This document shows, in pieces, positions 11,040 through 19,750 of a stretch of DNA of 64,000 nucleotides. The stretch's first letter is position 1. Every line of letters begins with the position of its first letter. A program made the translations under genes and the position numbers. Below the pieces are notes generated by a model, which worked only from the letters and a program-made list of their open reading frames with translations, was not told where the DNA came from and ran no database searches. This stretch comes from Variovorax boronicumulans (GTDB lineage: Bacteria > Pseudomonadota > Gammaproteobacteria > Burkholderiales > Burkholderiaceae_C): assembly GCF_030812215.1 (NCBI RefSeq), contig NZ_JAUSSG010000003.1, forward strand, positions 248,001 through 312,000, written 5' to 3'.

Positions 11040-12305
11040 ATGACTTTTCCCAAGCGCTCATCCCCCACCAAGAACCGCGCGCCGCTGCGCATCGCCTGCC
11101 ACGGCGTGGTGCTCGCCTGTGCGCTGCTGGCCGGCAATGCCATGGCCCAGAAGCCGCATCAGGGTGCGCTGGATGCGTCCACGCAGCAGAAGGACGAGGC
11201 GCTGAAGCTGTTGGAGCGCATGGTCAACATCGACTCGGGCTCGACGGTGACCGAAGGGCTCGCCAAGGTCCGCGAGATCGCCGTCGACGAACTGCGCCAG
11301 CTCGGTGCCCGCATCGAGACCTTCCCGGCCGATCCGCACCCCGGCTCCAACGTGGTCGCCACGCTGACGGGGCAGGGCAAGAAGAAGATCCTGATCCTCG
11401 CCCACATCGACACCGTGTTCAAGGACGGCACGGCCGCGGCCAAGCCGTTCTACATCAAGGACGGCCGCGCCTACGGCCCGGGCGTGATGGACAACAAGGG
11501 CGGCGTCGTCGCCGGGCTGCAGGCGCTGAAGGTGCTGCAGAAGATCGGCTTCAAGGACTACGGGCAGATCACCTTCCTCATCGACACGAACGAGGAGATG
11601 GGCTCGGTCGGCACCACCGCGCTCATCGAGCGCGTGGCCAGGCAGCACGACGTGGCGCTGAACCTGGAGCCGGGCCGCCCGGCCGACGGCCTCGTGGTCG
11701 AGCGCAAGGGCTCGGCCACGGCGCTTGTCGAGGTGAAGGGCCTGGCCGCGCACGCGGGCGTCGCACCCGAGACCGGCCGCAACGCCGCGATGGAACTGGC
11801 GCACCAGGTGCTGCAGCTCTCCAAGACGGCGGACGCGGCGAAGAAGACCACGGTCAACTTCACGGTGCTCACGGCCAACGGCGCGACCAACGTGATTCCC
11901 GCGAGCGCGAGCGCCAAGGGCGACGTGCGCGTCGCTACGCCGGACGAGTTCGACCGCGTCGAGAAGGACATGGTGCGCATCTCGCAGAACAAGCTGATCC
12001 CCGACACCGAAGTGCGCGTGCGCCTCGTGCGCGGCCTGCCGCCGATGCCGCGTTCGCCCGCCTCGGACAAGCTGGTGAAGATGGCCGAGGGCATCTACGC
12101 CGAGATCGGCAAGAAGCTCACCATCGAGAGCAGCGGCGGCGCGGCCGACGCGAGCCTGGTGGCCGGCGTGGGCGTGCCGGTGCTCGACGGCTTCGGCATC
12201 GTGGGTGGCGGCATCCACACGCCGGAGGAGTACGCCGAGGTCGAGAGCGTGGTGCCGCGGGTGTACCTGCTGTCGCGCATGCTGATGGACCTGAGCGCGA
12301 ACTGA
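11040..12305 (+). CDS. M20 family metallopeptidase, glutamate carboxypeptidase (CPG2) type
   Basis: The product is a 421-residue secreted zinc peptidase taken from the ATG at 11040 (MTFPKRSS); an in-frame ATG at 11004 is weaker. A signal peptide ends at 'GNAMAQ'. The two-zinc site is visible in order: His in 'ILAHIDTVF', Asp in 'GPGVMDNKGG', the catalytic pair 'TNEEMGS', the third ligand in 'LNLEPGRP' and the last His in 'GGGIHTPEEY'. The dimerisation domain lies between ('VKGLAAHAGVAPETGRNAAMELAHQ'). CPG2 homologues remove C-terminal glutamate from folates and peptides in the periplasm. It stands alone between two terminator-like hairpins. Confidence 0.93.
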   Translation: MTFPKRSSPTKNRAPLRIACHGVVLACALLAGNAMAQKPHQGALDASTQQKDEALKLLERMVNIDSGSTVTEGLAKVREIAVDELRQLGARIETFPADPHPGSNVVATLTGQGKKKILILAHIDTVFKDGTAAAKPFYIKDGRAYGPGVMDNKGGVVAGLQALKVLQKIGFKDYGQITFLIDTNEEMGSVGTTALIERVARQHDVALNLEPGRPADGLVVERKGSATALVEVKGLAAHAGVAPETGRNAAMELAHQVLQLSKTADAAKKTTVNFTVLTANGATNVIPASASAKGDVRVATPDEFDRVEKDMVRISQNKLIPDTEVRVRLVRGLPPMPRSPASDKLVKMAEGIYAEIGKKLTIESSGGAADASLVAGVGVPVLDGFGIVGGGIHTPEEYAEVESVVPRVYLLSRMLMDLSAN

Positions 12306-12380
12306 TCGCCGGCTGACCGCCAACAGACCGTGTAGTACGGCTGCTTACAATCCCCCGGTCGCGCGATGCGACCCCCTTCA

Positions 12381-12414
12381 CCGATCCCCCGGACGCTGCG
12401 CCGGTCCGGATCGG
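12381..12414 (+). promoter_or_regulatory. strong hairpin in the 5' leader of the TonB receptor gene
   Basis: CCGAT (12381-12385) pairs with ATCGG (12410-12414), and CCGGAC (12389-12394) with GTCCGG (12404-12409). Together they make an 11-bp stem with a three-base bulge and a nine-base loop, about 120 bases before the receptor ATG. A short T-run (ATTTTTCC) lies about 20 bases downstream. It could be a leader attenuator or a terminator for the peptidase transcript. No conserved cobalamin, TPP or other riboswitch box was recognised. Confidence 0.4.
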
Positions 12415-12533
12415 GAAGGGAACCCAACCCAGATTTTTCCAGGCAGGGCCCATGCGTTTCGTCATCCGATGGATGGCGGGACGGCATGGCGCTTCGCGCT
12501 TTCAAAAAAGATCGCCCTGAGGGAATTTCAACC

Positions 12534-14693
12534 ATGTCCGTTCGTTCGCGCGCGCCGCGTTTTCGCCTGCGCCATCCGTCCCTGTTCGTCGCCACGCTGG
12601 CCGTTCTTCATTGCACGGCCCATGCCCAGGACGCCGCCAGCACGCTCAAGGAAGTGACCGTCAACGCCGAGCAGGATGCCGGCTACGCGCCCTCCGCCAG
12701 CAGCACCGCCACCAAGGGCTCCGCGCCATTGCGCGACATTCCGCAGGCGGTGAACGTGCTGCCCGCGCAGCTCCTGCGCGACCAGGGCGCGACCTCGATG
12801 CAGGACGCGCTGCGCAACGTGCCCGGCGTGTCCTTCAACGCCGGCGACGGCCAGCGCGACCAGGTGGTGATCCGCGGCTTCACCGCCATCGCCGACTGGT
12901 TCGTGGACGGTGTGCGTGACGACGCGCTGTACTTTCGCGACCTGTCGGACACCGAGCGCATCGAAGTGCTCAAGGGCCCGGCCGCCGTGCTGTACGGCCG
13001 GGGCTCGTCGGGCGGGCTGGTCAACCGCGTGACGAAGAAGCCGATCTTCGAGCGTCCCTTCGGCGAGGTTTCGCTCGGCCTGGGCAGCAACGATTTCAAG
13101 CGGCTCACCGCCGACATCAACCGGCCCATCGGCGAGAACATGGCGTTCCGCCTCAACGTCGCGCGCGAGAAATCGGGCAGCTACCGCGACCAGCAGTTCA
13201 TCGACCGCTACAACATCGCGCCCTCGCTCGCAATGAAGTTCAGCCCGCAGACCGACCTCTTGCTGCAGTACACCAACGCCTACGACCAGCGGCTGACCGA
13301 CTTCGGCATTCCGGCGCTCAACGGCCGGCCGGTGAACGTGCCCATCGGCACCTACTACGGCTCCGCCTTCGCCAAGCGCGACGACACGACCACGACGCGG
13401 GTGCAGTCCTTCACCGCCACGCTGAACCACCGCTTCAGCGAAGCGCTGAGCCTGCGCAACATCACCCGCTACTACAGCTACAAGCTCGACCGCTTCAACA
13501 CCCTGCCCAGCGGCACCACCGACCCGGTGCGCATGACCGTGGGCCGCACGCGCGGCTTTGTCGACCGCGACGAGAGCGGCTGGTTCAACCAGACCGACCT
13601 GACCTGGCGCAACGACCTCGGCGGCTTCAAGCAGGAGTGGCTGGTCGGCGCCGAATTCGGCAAGCAGGACAAGCGCCTGTACTCGGTGTCGTCGGCCACG
13701 GGCTACGAGCGCGTGAGCATCCTGAATCCGGTGGCCGCGCCGGCGCCCATTCCGTTCGCGAGCTACCAGGCCAGCAGCGCGATCCCGAGCAATTCCACCT
13801 TCAAGACGGCGGCGTTGTACGCGCAGAACCAGATCACGCTGGCGCCGCAATGGAAGGCGCTGGTCGGCGGGCGCTACGACGTGTTCGACCAGGAGACCTC
13901 GTTCGAGCGCTCGCTCGCGCCGATCTCGCGCACCGACCGCAAGTTCAGCCCGCGCGCGGGCCTGGTCTGGCAGCCGACCGAGGCGCAGTCGTACTACGTG
14001 TCGTACAGCCGTTCGTTCCAGCCGTCGGCCGAGACTTTCGCGCTGTCGGCCAACAACGCGGCCAACGAACCCGAGATCACGGTGAACAAGGAGATCGGCG
14101 CCAAGTTCGATTTCCTGGACGGCGCGCTCAACCTCACGACGGCGCTCTTCAACCTCGAGCGCTCGGGCATGAAGAACACCGACCCGGCCAATCCGGCACG
14201 GCAGATCAACGTGGGCACGCAGCGCACCAACGGGTTGGAACTCGCCTTGGCCGGCAAGCTGCCCGGGCGCTGGGACATCAGCGCGGGCTATGCGTACCTG
14301 GACGGCCGCATGACCAAGTCGCTGGCCACTGTGAGCTCGCTGCAGTTGCCCGTGGGGGCAGCGATGCCGGTGCAGGGCAAGGTGGCGGCACTCACGCCGC
14401 GGCACTCGGCCTTCGTGTGGCTCATGAAGGACCTGGGCAACGGCCTGAGCGCGGGCGGCGGTGTGAACTACGTGGCTGCGCGCTACGCCTCGCTGACCAA
14501 CCTGGTGACGCTGCCTTCCTACGTCACCGGCGACCTTGCGGCCAGCTACCGGACCGAACGCTACGAACTCTCGGTGAACCTGAAGAACATCACCGGCAGG
14601 AAGTACTACGTCTCGGCGCACGGCGCCGTGGACAACCTGATCATGCCGGGGCCGGGCCGCGAACTGCAGGTGGCGCTGACCGCGAAGTTCTGA
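12534..14693 (+). CDS. TonB-dependent siderophore receptor (Fiu/FhuA-like)
   Basis: The 719-residue outer-membrane receptor is taken from the ATG at 12534. The signal peptide ends 'TAHAQ'. The plug domain follows: 'IPQAVNVLPAQLLRDQGATSMQDALRNVPGVSF' then 'VIRGFTAIADWFVDGVRDDALYFRDLSDTERIEVLKGPAAVLYGRGSSGGLVNRVTK' (about residues 65-165). The rest is a 22-strand beta-barrel ending in the outer-membrane signature '...LQVALTAKF' with terminal Phe. The plug pattern is that of catecholate or ferrichrome siderophore receptors of the Fiu group. Energy comes from TonB-ExbBD, encoded elsewhere. Iron (Fur) control is likely, but no convincing Fur box was found in the leader. Confidence 0.95.
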   Translation: MSVRSRAPRFRLRHPSLFVATLAVLHCTAHAQDAASTLKEVTVNAEQDAGYAPSASSTATKGSAPLRDIPQAVNVLPAQLLRDQGATSMQDALRNVPGVSFNAGDGQRDQVVIRGFTAIADWFVDGVRDDALYFRDLSDTERIEVLKGPAAVLYGRGSSGGLVNRVTKKPIFERPFGEVSLGLGSNDFKRLTADINRPIGENMAFRLNVAREKSGSYRDQQFIDRYNIAPSLAMKFSPQTDLLLQYTNAYDQRLTDFGIPALNGRPVNVPIGTYYGSAFAKRDDTTTTRVQSFTATLNHRFSEALSLRNITRYYSYKLDRFNTLPSGTTDPVRMTVGRTRGFVDRDESGWFNQTDLTWRNDLGGFKQEWLVGAEFGKQDKRLYSVSSATGYERVSILNPVAAPAPIPFASYQASSAIPSNSTFKTAALYAQNQITLAPQWKALVGGRYDVFDQETSFERSLAPISRTDRKFSPRAGLVWQPTEAQSYYVSYSRSFQPSAETFALSANNAANEPEITVNKEIGAKFDFLDGALNLTTALFNLERSGMKNTDPANPARQINVGTQRTNGLELALAGKLPGRWDISAGYAYLDGRMTKSLATVSSLQLPVGAAMPVQGKVAALTPRHSAFVWLMKDLGNGLSAGGGVNYVAARYASLTNLVTLPSYVTGDLAASYRTERYELSVNLKNITGRKYYVSAHGAVDNLIMPGPGRELQVALTAKF

Positions 14694-14713
14694 GCGCGCA
14701 ACGAGGGGCACGA

Positions 14714-14734
14714 GCCTCAGGCGCCGCCTGAGGC
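14714..14734 (+). terminator. hairpin after the TonB receptor gene (weak terminator)
   Basis: GCCTCAGGC (14714-14722) and GCCTGAGGC (14726-14734) form a perfect 9-bp stem with a three-base loop, 20 bases after the receptor stop. A T-run (TTTTTCTTTT, about 14752-14761) is 17 bases further on, too far for a classic terminator. It may reduce read-through into the Sel1 gene or stabilise the receptor mRNA 3' end. Confidence 0.4.
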
Positions 14735-14814
14735 GCCCTGCGTGAATTCCAGTTTTTCTTTTGGCGCGCGCGAGGCCACGATGGCACCACATCAATGACA
14801 TGTGGAGAACATCG

Positions 14815-15234
14815 ATGGCATCCGAACTCAACCAGATCGCAAGCTGGTCGCTGCGCTGGCGCATCTTTCTTGCGGGCGTGCTCTGCCTCGTGGCGGCGTT
14901 CGCCGCGGCGGGACCGTCGGATCGCAGCCTCGAGCTGCATGCGGCGCAGCGCTTCCAGCTCGCGCTCGAAGCCCAGACCGCCCGCGACTACCGCACGATG
15001 CTCCAGCAACTGAGGGAAGCCGCCACGCAGGGCGATGCCGAAGCGCAGGAAATGCTCGGCATGGTGCTGCTCACAGGACCGGTGCTCTACGGCATGTCGG
15101 TGCGGGCCGATCGCTGCGAGGCGCGCCAGTGGATGCGCCAGGCGGCGATGCAGGGGAGCGAAACGGCGAAGGTGCAACTGACGTTTCTCAACCGGCTGCG
15201 CAATTCGCCGGCGGGCGCGAGCGCTTGCGATTGA
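14815..15234 (+). CDS. Sel1-repeat (TPR-like) small protein
   Basis: This 139-residue protein starts at the ATG 14815, preceded by GGAG nine bases away. It has an N-terminal hydrophobic segment (about residues 14-36, RIFLAGVLCLVAAFAAAG) that is a signal or anchor. A helical region with Sel1-type pattern follows: 'AATQGDAEAQEMLGMVLLTGP....CEARQWMRQAAMQGSETAKVQLTFL' (about residues 62-125). Sel1 repeats mediate protein contacts. Small Sel1 proteins often sit beside Fiu/PiuA-type receptors, usually with a PiuC-type dioxygenase; no such dioxygenase gene follows here. The exact role is unknown. Confidence 0.75.
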   Translation: MASELNQIASWSLRWRIFLAGVLCLVAAFAAAGPSDRSLELHAAQRFQLALEAQTARDYRTMLQQLREAATQGDAEAQEMLGMVLLTGPVLYGMSVRADRCEARQWMRQAAMQGSETAKVQLTFLNRLRNSPAGASACD

Positions 15235-15277
15235 TTGACGTGAAGCAAGCGGGCACGTGCGGCCCGCTCGTTGCGCT

Positions 15278-16933
15278 TCACGGCGCCCTGGACGCGCCGA
15301 GCAGGTAGTCGGTCACCTCGTCGGAGAACCACGCGAGCTGGCCATCGACGAGCACGCCGTCCGAGCCGCCCGGGTCGGGCTGCACCATGGGCATGCCGTG
15401 GGCGAGCAGCGCCTCCGCGCAGCCGACCCAGTCGCCATCGTCGGTGGGCCGGTTGAGCGAGGCCCACGACAGCGAGCCACGCACGTTGTCGCCGAAGCCG
15501 TGCCGCTCGGTCCAGGTGGCGCCGTGCGCGAGCAGGAAGCGGGTGAGCGCCGCGTCGCCACGGAACACGGCGTGGTTCAGCGCCGAGCCATCCCAGTCGC
15601 CGCCGGTCGTGGTGATCGGCCAGCCGAGCTCGACCATGAGTTGCACGGCGTCGCCGCAACCCGGTTGCGCGGCGAGTTCGGGCAGCAGGCGCAGTTGCGT
15701 GGGCGACAGCGCGGAAAGCACCTGCGGATGCTCCGCCTGAACGCGCCGCGCGGTGGCCCCGTCGCCGCGCGCGCATGCGGCGACGAACTGCTCCTCGGGC
15801 GGCAACTGCGCATCGCCGCCGGTCCGCTGCGCGAGCAACCGGGCCACGTCCGTCAGCCCGAAGCGCAGCGCGAGCGTATGGGCGTCGATGCCCTCGGGTG
15901 TGCGCACGGAGGCATCGGCGCCTGCGTCCAGCAGCGCCTCGATATGGGCGGCCGAGCGCCGCCGCCGAATGGCCCACAGCAGCGGCCGTCCCCAATCGCT
16001 CGTCGGCACGCCGGGTGCGGCTTCGTTCGGATCGCCCCCATGGGCGAGCAGCAGTTGCAGCGATTCGAGTCGGTCGAGATCGAGTACGCGGTAGAGCGCG
16101 TTCGTGCCGCCGACGCGCGCGCCGGCCTTCAGCAGCAGGCGCGTGCAGGCGGGTTCTTCGAGCGAGTGGTAGAGCGATTCGCCGTCGTTCGGGTCTGCGC
16201 CGGCGTCCAGCAGCAGCCGCGTGATCTCTACGTCGCGGTTCTGCCCGGCTGCACCGTACAGCGCGGACAGGCGGTCTGTGTCGGACGGCGCAGCGAGCGA
16301 TGCAGGCGGCCAACGGCTGCCGATGGTCTGGTTCGGGTCGGCGCCGGCATCGAGCAGCAGCTTGGCGCATGCGCGCAGGCGCTCGCGAAAGGCCGGCAGT
16401 TGCACGAGGCTGGAGTACGCGACGGCATTGAGCGGCGGCAGCAGCAGCGGGCCGCCCGCGCGCCGGACCCACTCCGGATCGCGCGCGATCGCTCGGCGCA
16501 GCACATCGGCATCGCCGATGGCACAGGCGAGGTAGGGGTCGTCGCCCAGGAGGCCCGGGCTTTCCTCGAGCAGGCGCGCAGCCACCGTGGGCCTTGCGAG
16601 GTTGTTGCCACCCGAGATCTCGCCCGCATACGCGGCGCGCAGCCAGAGCAGCACCGCGCGCGCCGGGTCGTTCGCCTGCGCGATGCGGGCGAGCACGAAG
16701 CCCTGCAGATCGACCCACGACACAAAGCCGTACTCGCGCGCGAGGCACGACTGCGCATCGTGCAGGCGCAGGCCGAGCGCGGCAATGGCCGCATCGTCCT
16801 TGCCGGCGGCAAGGGGGAGGGATTCGCGGAATCGGGAGAAGGCGGCTGTGTCGCCGCTTCGGTAGCCGGCAAGCAACTCTTTGGCTTGCTTCTTGAGATG
16901 CCCGAGATCGGGCCTGGCGGGAATGCGTTTCAC
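15278..16933 (-). CDS. ankyrin repeat protein
   Basis: The start is a GTG at 16933, chosen because GGAGG lies five bases before it and the protein then begins 'VKRIPARPDLGHLKKQAKELL', the conserved head of this ankyrin family. The product has 551 residues. Ankyrin units are clear: 'LLLDAGADPNQ', 'EITRLLLDAGADPNDGESLY', 'LLLKAGARVGGTNALYR', 'LLLAHGGDPNEAAP' and 'ALLDAGADASVRTPEGIDAHTLA', with weaker ones toward the C-terminus. No catalytic domain or signal peptide is visible, so it is probably a cytoplasmic protein-interaction protein. It is convergent with the Sel1 gene. Confidence 0.85.
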   Translation of the reverse strand: MKRIPARPDLGHLKKQAKELLAGYRSGDTAAFSRFRESLPLAAGKDDAAIAALGLRLHDAQSCLAREYGFVSWVDLQGFVLARIAQANDPARAVLLWLRAAYAGEISGGNNLARPTVAARLLEESPGLLGDDPYLACAIGDADVLRRAIARDPEWVRRAGGPLLLPPLNAVAYSSLVQLPAFRERLRACAKLLLDAGADPNQTIGSRWPPASLAAPSDTDRLSALYGAAGQNRDVEITRLLLDAGADPNDGESLYHSLEEPACTRLLLKAGARVGGTNALYRVLDLDRLESLQLLLAHGGDPNEAAPGVPTSDWGRPLLWAIRRRRSAAHIEALLDAGADASVRTPEGIDAHTLALRFGLTDVARLLAQRTGGDAQLPPEEQFVAACARGDGATARRVQAEHPQVLSALSPTQLRLLPELAAQPGCGDAVQLMVELGWPITTTGGDWDGSALNHAVFRGDAALTRFLLAHGATWTERHGFGDNVRGSLSWASLNRPTDDGDWVGCAEALLAHGMPMVQPDPGGSDGVLVDGQLAWFSDEVTDYLLGASRAP

Positions 16934-17239
16934 ATGAACCTCCGTGCATGAAGCGCCGACGACCCGCAAATCCGGCTGCACAAAGGAGCTGGTGGATGGC
17001 GCCGCGCGAGCGCGCGGCAACATGCGAAAGCAAGTGGGTTCAACCCTTCCCGCGGGCCCGGGTGCGGCTTGCACCGCGGCCGGAATGGTAGGGCAAGACC
17101 TCGACGCGGGTCAACGCCACTGCCCAAACTACCTAGTTGTCGGTGCGCGAGGGCGCAGGTATCTTCCCGCGCGGCGCGTGACAGCTCTCTGTCCGCTGCC
17201 GTCTCACCTGTCACACACAACACATCAAAGGAAAACAAC
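16934..17239. other. 306-bp intergenic region between divergent ankyrin and lipoprotein genes
   Basis: No open frame with coding character is present. It must hold the promoters of both flanking genes. The last 10 bases before the lipoprotein ATG contain AAAGGAAAACAAC, a weak ribosome site. No clear dyad, terminator or sigma-70 pair was found. Confidence 0.5.
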
Positions 17240-18508
17240 ATGGGAGGCAGTTTGCTGCGCTTCGTCGGCGCAATCGCCGTGGCCATTGGATTGACCGCCT
17301 GCGGCGGTGGAGGAGGTGGCGGCGGCGGGGGCGGCTTCCCGCTCGGCGCTGCGCCGCCCGCCCAGCCCACGGGATCGGGGCTTCCGATCAGCCCGACCTT
17401 TACCACCGTCAACCTCTCCATCTCCAGCGTCACGCCTGCCAGCATCAAGGCGGAGTTCTACGAAGGCGGCAGCATCGACGTCAACATGCTCACCGGCATG
17501 GCGACGGGTGACCTCAGCGTCGTCACGGGCAAGACGCTCTACGTGATCCTGGAAGACCCCGACAGTCTCTTCAAGCCGAACACCCAGAGCATTCCCTTCA
17601 GCAGCAACGGTCAGGGCGGTGTGAGCGTGCTGGTGCAGCCCAATCCGAAGAAGGCCGGCGTCTACCGCGGCAACATCAACGTCTATGCCTGCCTCGACAG
17701 CATCTGCTCGGTGCGGCTGGGCAACGTGCCGTTCAAGATTCCGTACGACGTGGTCGTCAAGCGCAACACGACCTTCGACGCCAACGGCAGCGATTCGATC
17801 GCGGTGAGCACGCCGTTCAGCCCCGACGTCCAGAAGATCGCGCTGAAGATCAACCCGGCCGAGGGCACGCCCATGTCATCGTCGGAAGTGCGTGCCGGGT
17901 ACTCGCCGCTGAACGTGAAGTCGTCATTGGTGAACGACGGCGACGGAAAAGGCACCCTCAATCTCGAGATACCGGCTGCCACGCTGACGGGGCAGTACAC
18001 GCTCGAATACACATTCGAGACGCGGTCCAATGTCGGCTACGTGCCGCCGAAGCGACTCACCGTGAAGCTGGACGTGGCGAAGAACGCCAACGTGCCCTAC
18101 GTCTTCGCGCCGTCGCCGCTGACGATGACCTCGAGCCTTGCGAACGCCGTCTACTACCAGACCGACGGCATTACAGTGACGCAATCGCAGGGGACGCTGG
18201 CGCTTGCGCAGTTTCCGGCTGAGGAAATCCTCTACACGCCGGAACAGCAGGCGGCGATCCCGGTGGAAAAGCGTGGCCGCTTCATTGAGGCGAGCGTGCG
18301 CGACTACCGCCCCGACCCGAACCTCTTCTTCATCAGCCTGGGCCACTCGGCCTGCGTGCGCACCGCGCAATCCGATCCGAGCACGGGCCTGTCGATCAAC
18401 GATTGCCTGCCCGCCGGGAGCTATGCGTTCCGCATCAAGTTCGATTACACGGCCAACGGCGCTACCACGCCGGTCTATCACCAGGGAACGCTGGTCGTCA
18501 CGCCTTAG
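17240..18508 (+). CDS. putative surface/periplasmic lipoprotein with polyglycine linker
   Basis: This 422-residue protein starts at ATG 17240 (MGGSLLRFVGAIAVAIGLTAC). The lipobox LTAC makes it a lipoprotein. Directly after the lipidated Cys is an uninterrupted run of 11 glycines encoded by GGN codons, then a Pro/Gly-rich linker. The remainder (from about residue 55) is beta-rich and looks like two or three Ig-like sandwich domains, with a disulfide-capable 'YACLDSICSVRLG' and 'HSACVRTAQ...INDCLPAGSYAF'. The family is not recognised. The 3' end overlaps the convergent lyase gene by 11 bases. Confidence 0.7.
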   Translation: MGGSLLRFVGAIAVAIGLTACGGGGGGGGGGGFPLGAAPPAQPTGSGLPISPTFTTVNLSISSVTPASIKAEFYEGGSIDVNMLTGMATGDLSVVTGKTLYVILEDPDSLFKPNTQSIPFSSNGQGGVSVLVQPNPKKAGVYRGNINVYACLDSICSVRLGNVPFKIPYDVVVKRNTTFDANGSDSIAVSTPFSPDVQKIALKINPAEGTPMSSSEVRAGYSPLNVKSSLVNDGDGKGTLNLEIPAATLTGQYTLEYTFETRSNVGYVPPKRLTVKLDVAKNANVPYVFAPSPLTMTSSLANAVYYQTDGITVTQSQGTLALAQFPAEEILYTPEQQAAIPVEKRGRFIEASVRDYRPDPNLFFISLGHSACVRTAQSDPSTGLSINDCLPAGSYAFRIKFDYTANGATTPVYHQGTLVVTP

Positions 18509-19709
18509 CCAGGTTGGCAGCGGTGAACGCTTGCGCCAGGTCGGCCATCAGGTCGGCCGGTGCCTCCAGGCCGATGTGCAGCCGTACGACCGCGCCGCGC
18601 GTGTTCCAGTCGGTCACGCTGCGCGCCGCGCGCATGTTGGTCCAGGCCACGAGGCTTTCGTAGCCGCCCCACGACGAGCCGCGCCCGAACAGCGACAGCG
18701 CATCGACGAAGCGCTCGACGGCCACGTTCTCGGTGCCCGTCTTGAACTCGAAAGAGATCAGCCCGTTGGTGCCGCGGCAATCGCGCTGCCAGATGTCATG
18801 GCCCGGATGCTGCGGCAACGCGGGGCAGAACACCGTCGCCACCTCGGGTCGGGCCTCGAGCCAGTGCGCCACTTCGAGCGCATGCCGCTCGTGCATCTGC
18901 AGCCGTGCCGAAAGCGTGCGCATGCCGCGCAGCACCAGCCAGGCGTCGTCGGGGCTCACGGTCATGCCGAAGGCGTCGCAGCGCTCGTTGAGCGGCTGCC
19001 AGGCTTCGCGCGTGGTGGCGACGGTGCCCATCATCACGTCCGAGTGGCCCGAGAGGTACTTGGTGGCGGCCATCGTGGAGATGTCCGCGCCGAGCGCGAG
19101 AGGCCGGTACTGCACGCCCGACCCCCAGGTGTTGTCGGCCGCGAGCAACGCGCCGCGCGCATGCGCGAGCGCGGCGAGCTTGGGCAGGTCGCACATCTCG
19201 TAGACCAGCGAACCGGGGCACTCGGCGTACACGAGGCGCGTGGTGGGCTCGAACAGGTCCTCGATGCCGCTGCCATCCGCCGCGAAGAAGCTGCTGCGGA
19301 TGCCGTACGGTTCAAGGAACGAATGCACCAGGTTGCGCGTCGGCTCGTACACGCTGTCGGACATGAGCACGTGATCGCCGGGCTTCAGATACGACAGCAG
19401 CACCATGCCGATGGCCGCGAGGCCGGTCGGAAAGAGCCGCGTGCGATACGCGCCTTCGAGTTCGCTCACCGCATCTTCGAGCGCGAAGGTGGTGGGCGTG
19501 CCGCGTGCGCCGTAGCTGAAGGCGCGCTCGTCACCGCGGCGAGCACGGGTGTCACGCATCGCGGCCACGCTGTCGAACAGCACGGTGCTGGCGCGCACCA
19601 GCGGCGCGTTGACGGGCGTGCCGCCGAAATAGGACGGGGATTTTCCGGTGCGCGTGAGCCGGGTATCGAGCGCCTGTACCGCGGGGTCTTCTTTCTGCAA
19701 GTCGGACAT
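18498..19709 (-). CDS. cystathionine beta-lyase/MetC-like PLP enzyme
   Basis: The product is 403 residues, a fold-type I PLP enzyme of the Cys/Met metabolism family. It has 'YGARGTPTTFALEDAVSELEGA' (substrate side), 'FPTGLAAIGMVLLSYLKPGDHVLMSDSVYEPTR' (PLP-phosphate contacts), 'ADNTWGSGVQYRPLALGADISTMAATKYLSGHSDVMMG' containing the PLP lysine in ATKYLSGHSD, and the C-terminal 'VVRLHIGLEAPADLMADL'. MetC-type enzymes split C-S bonds by beta-elimination, giving a thiol, pyruvate and ammonia. It is the last gene of an operon with a Bug protein, a rhodanese and a thiol dioxygenase, so a catabolic role in opening a sulfur compound is more likely than methionine synthesis. Confidence 0.88.
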   Translation of the reverse strand: MSDLQKEDPAVQALDTRLTRTGKSPSYFGGTPVNAPLVRASTVLFDSVAAMRDTRARRGDERAFSYGARGTPTTFALEDAVSELEGAYRTRLFPTGLAAIGMVLLSYLKPGDHVLMSDSVYEPTRNLVHSFLEPYGIRSSFFAADGSGIEDLFEPTTRLVYAECPGSLVYEMCDLPKLAALAHARGALLAADNTWGSGVQYRPLALGADISTMAATKYLSGHSDVMMGTVATTREAWQPLNERCDAFGMTVSPDDAWLVLRGMRTLSARLQMHERHALEVAHWLEARPEVATVFCPALPQHPGHDIWQRDCRGTNGLISFEFKTGTENVAVERFVDALSLFGRGSSWGGYESLVAWTNMRAARSVTDWNTRGAVVRLHIGLEAPADLMADLAQAFTAANLAKA

Positions 19710-19750
19710 GGTGGTGTTCTGTCGAGCGTGGGCCAAGCCTCTATGGTGCG

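Noticed and set aside
12306..12533. Cobalamin or TPP riboswitch before the TonB receptor
   Set aside because: Conserved cores of these riboswitches were not found; only a simple bulged hairpin is visible.
12528..14864. 778-residue reverse-strand frame over the TonB receptor
   Set aside because: Antisense to a receptor with complete plug and barrel motifs; no domain seen.
15257..16951. 564-residue forward frame over the ankyrin gene
   Set aside because: Shadow frame; the reverse strand has clear ankyrin repeats and a GGAGG-preceded start.
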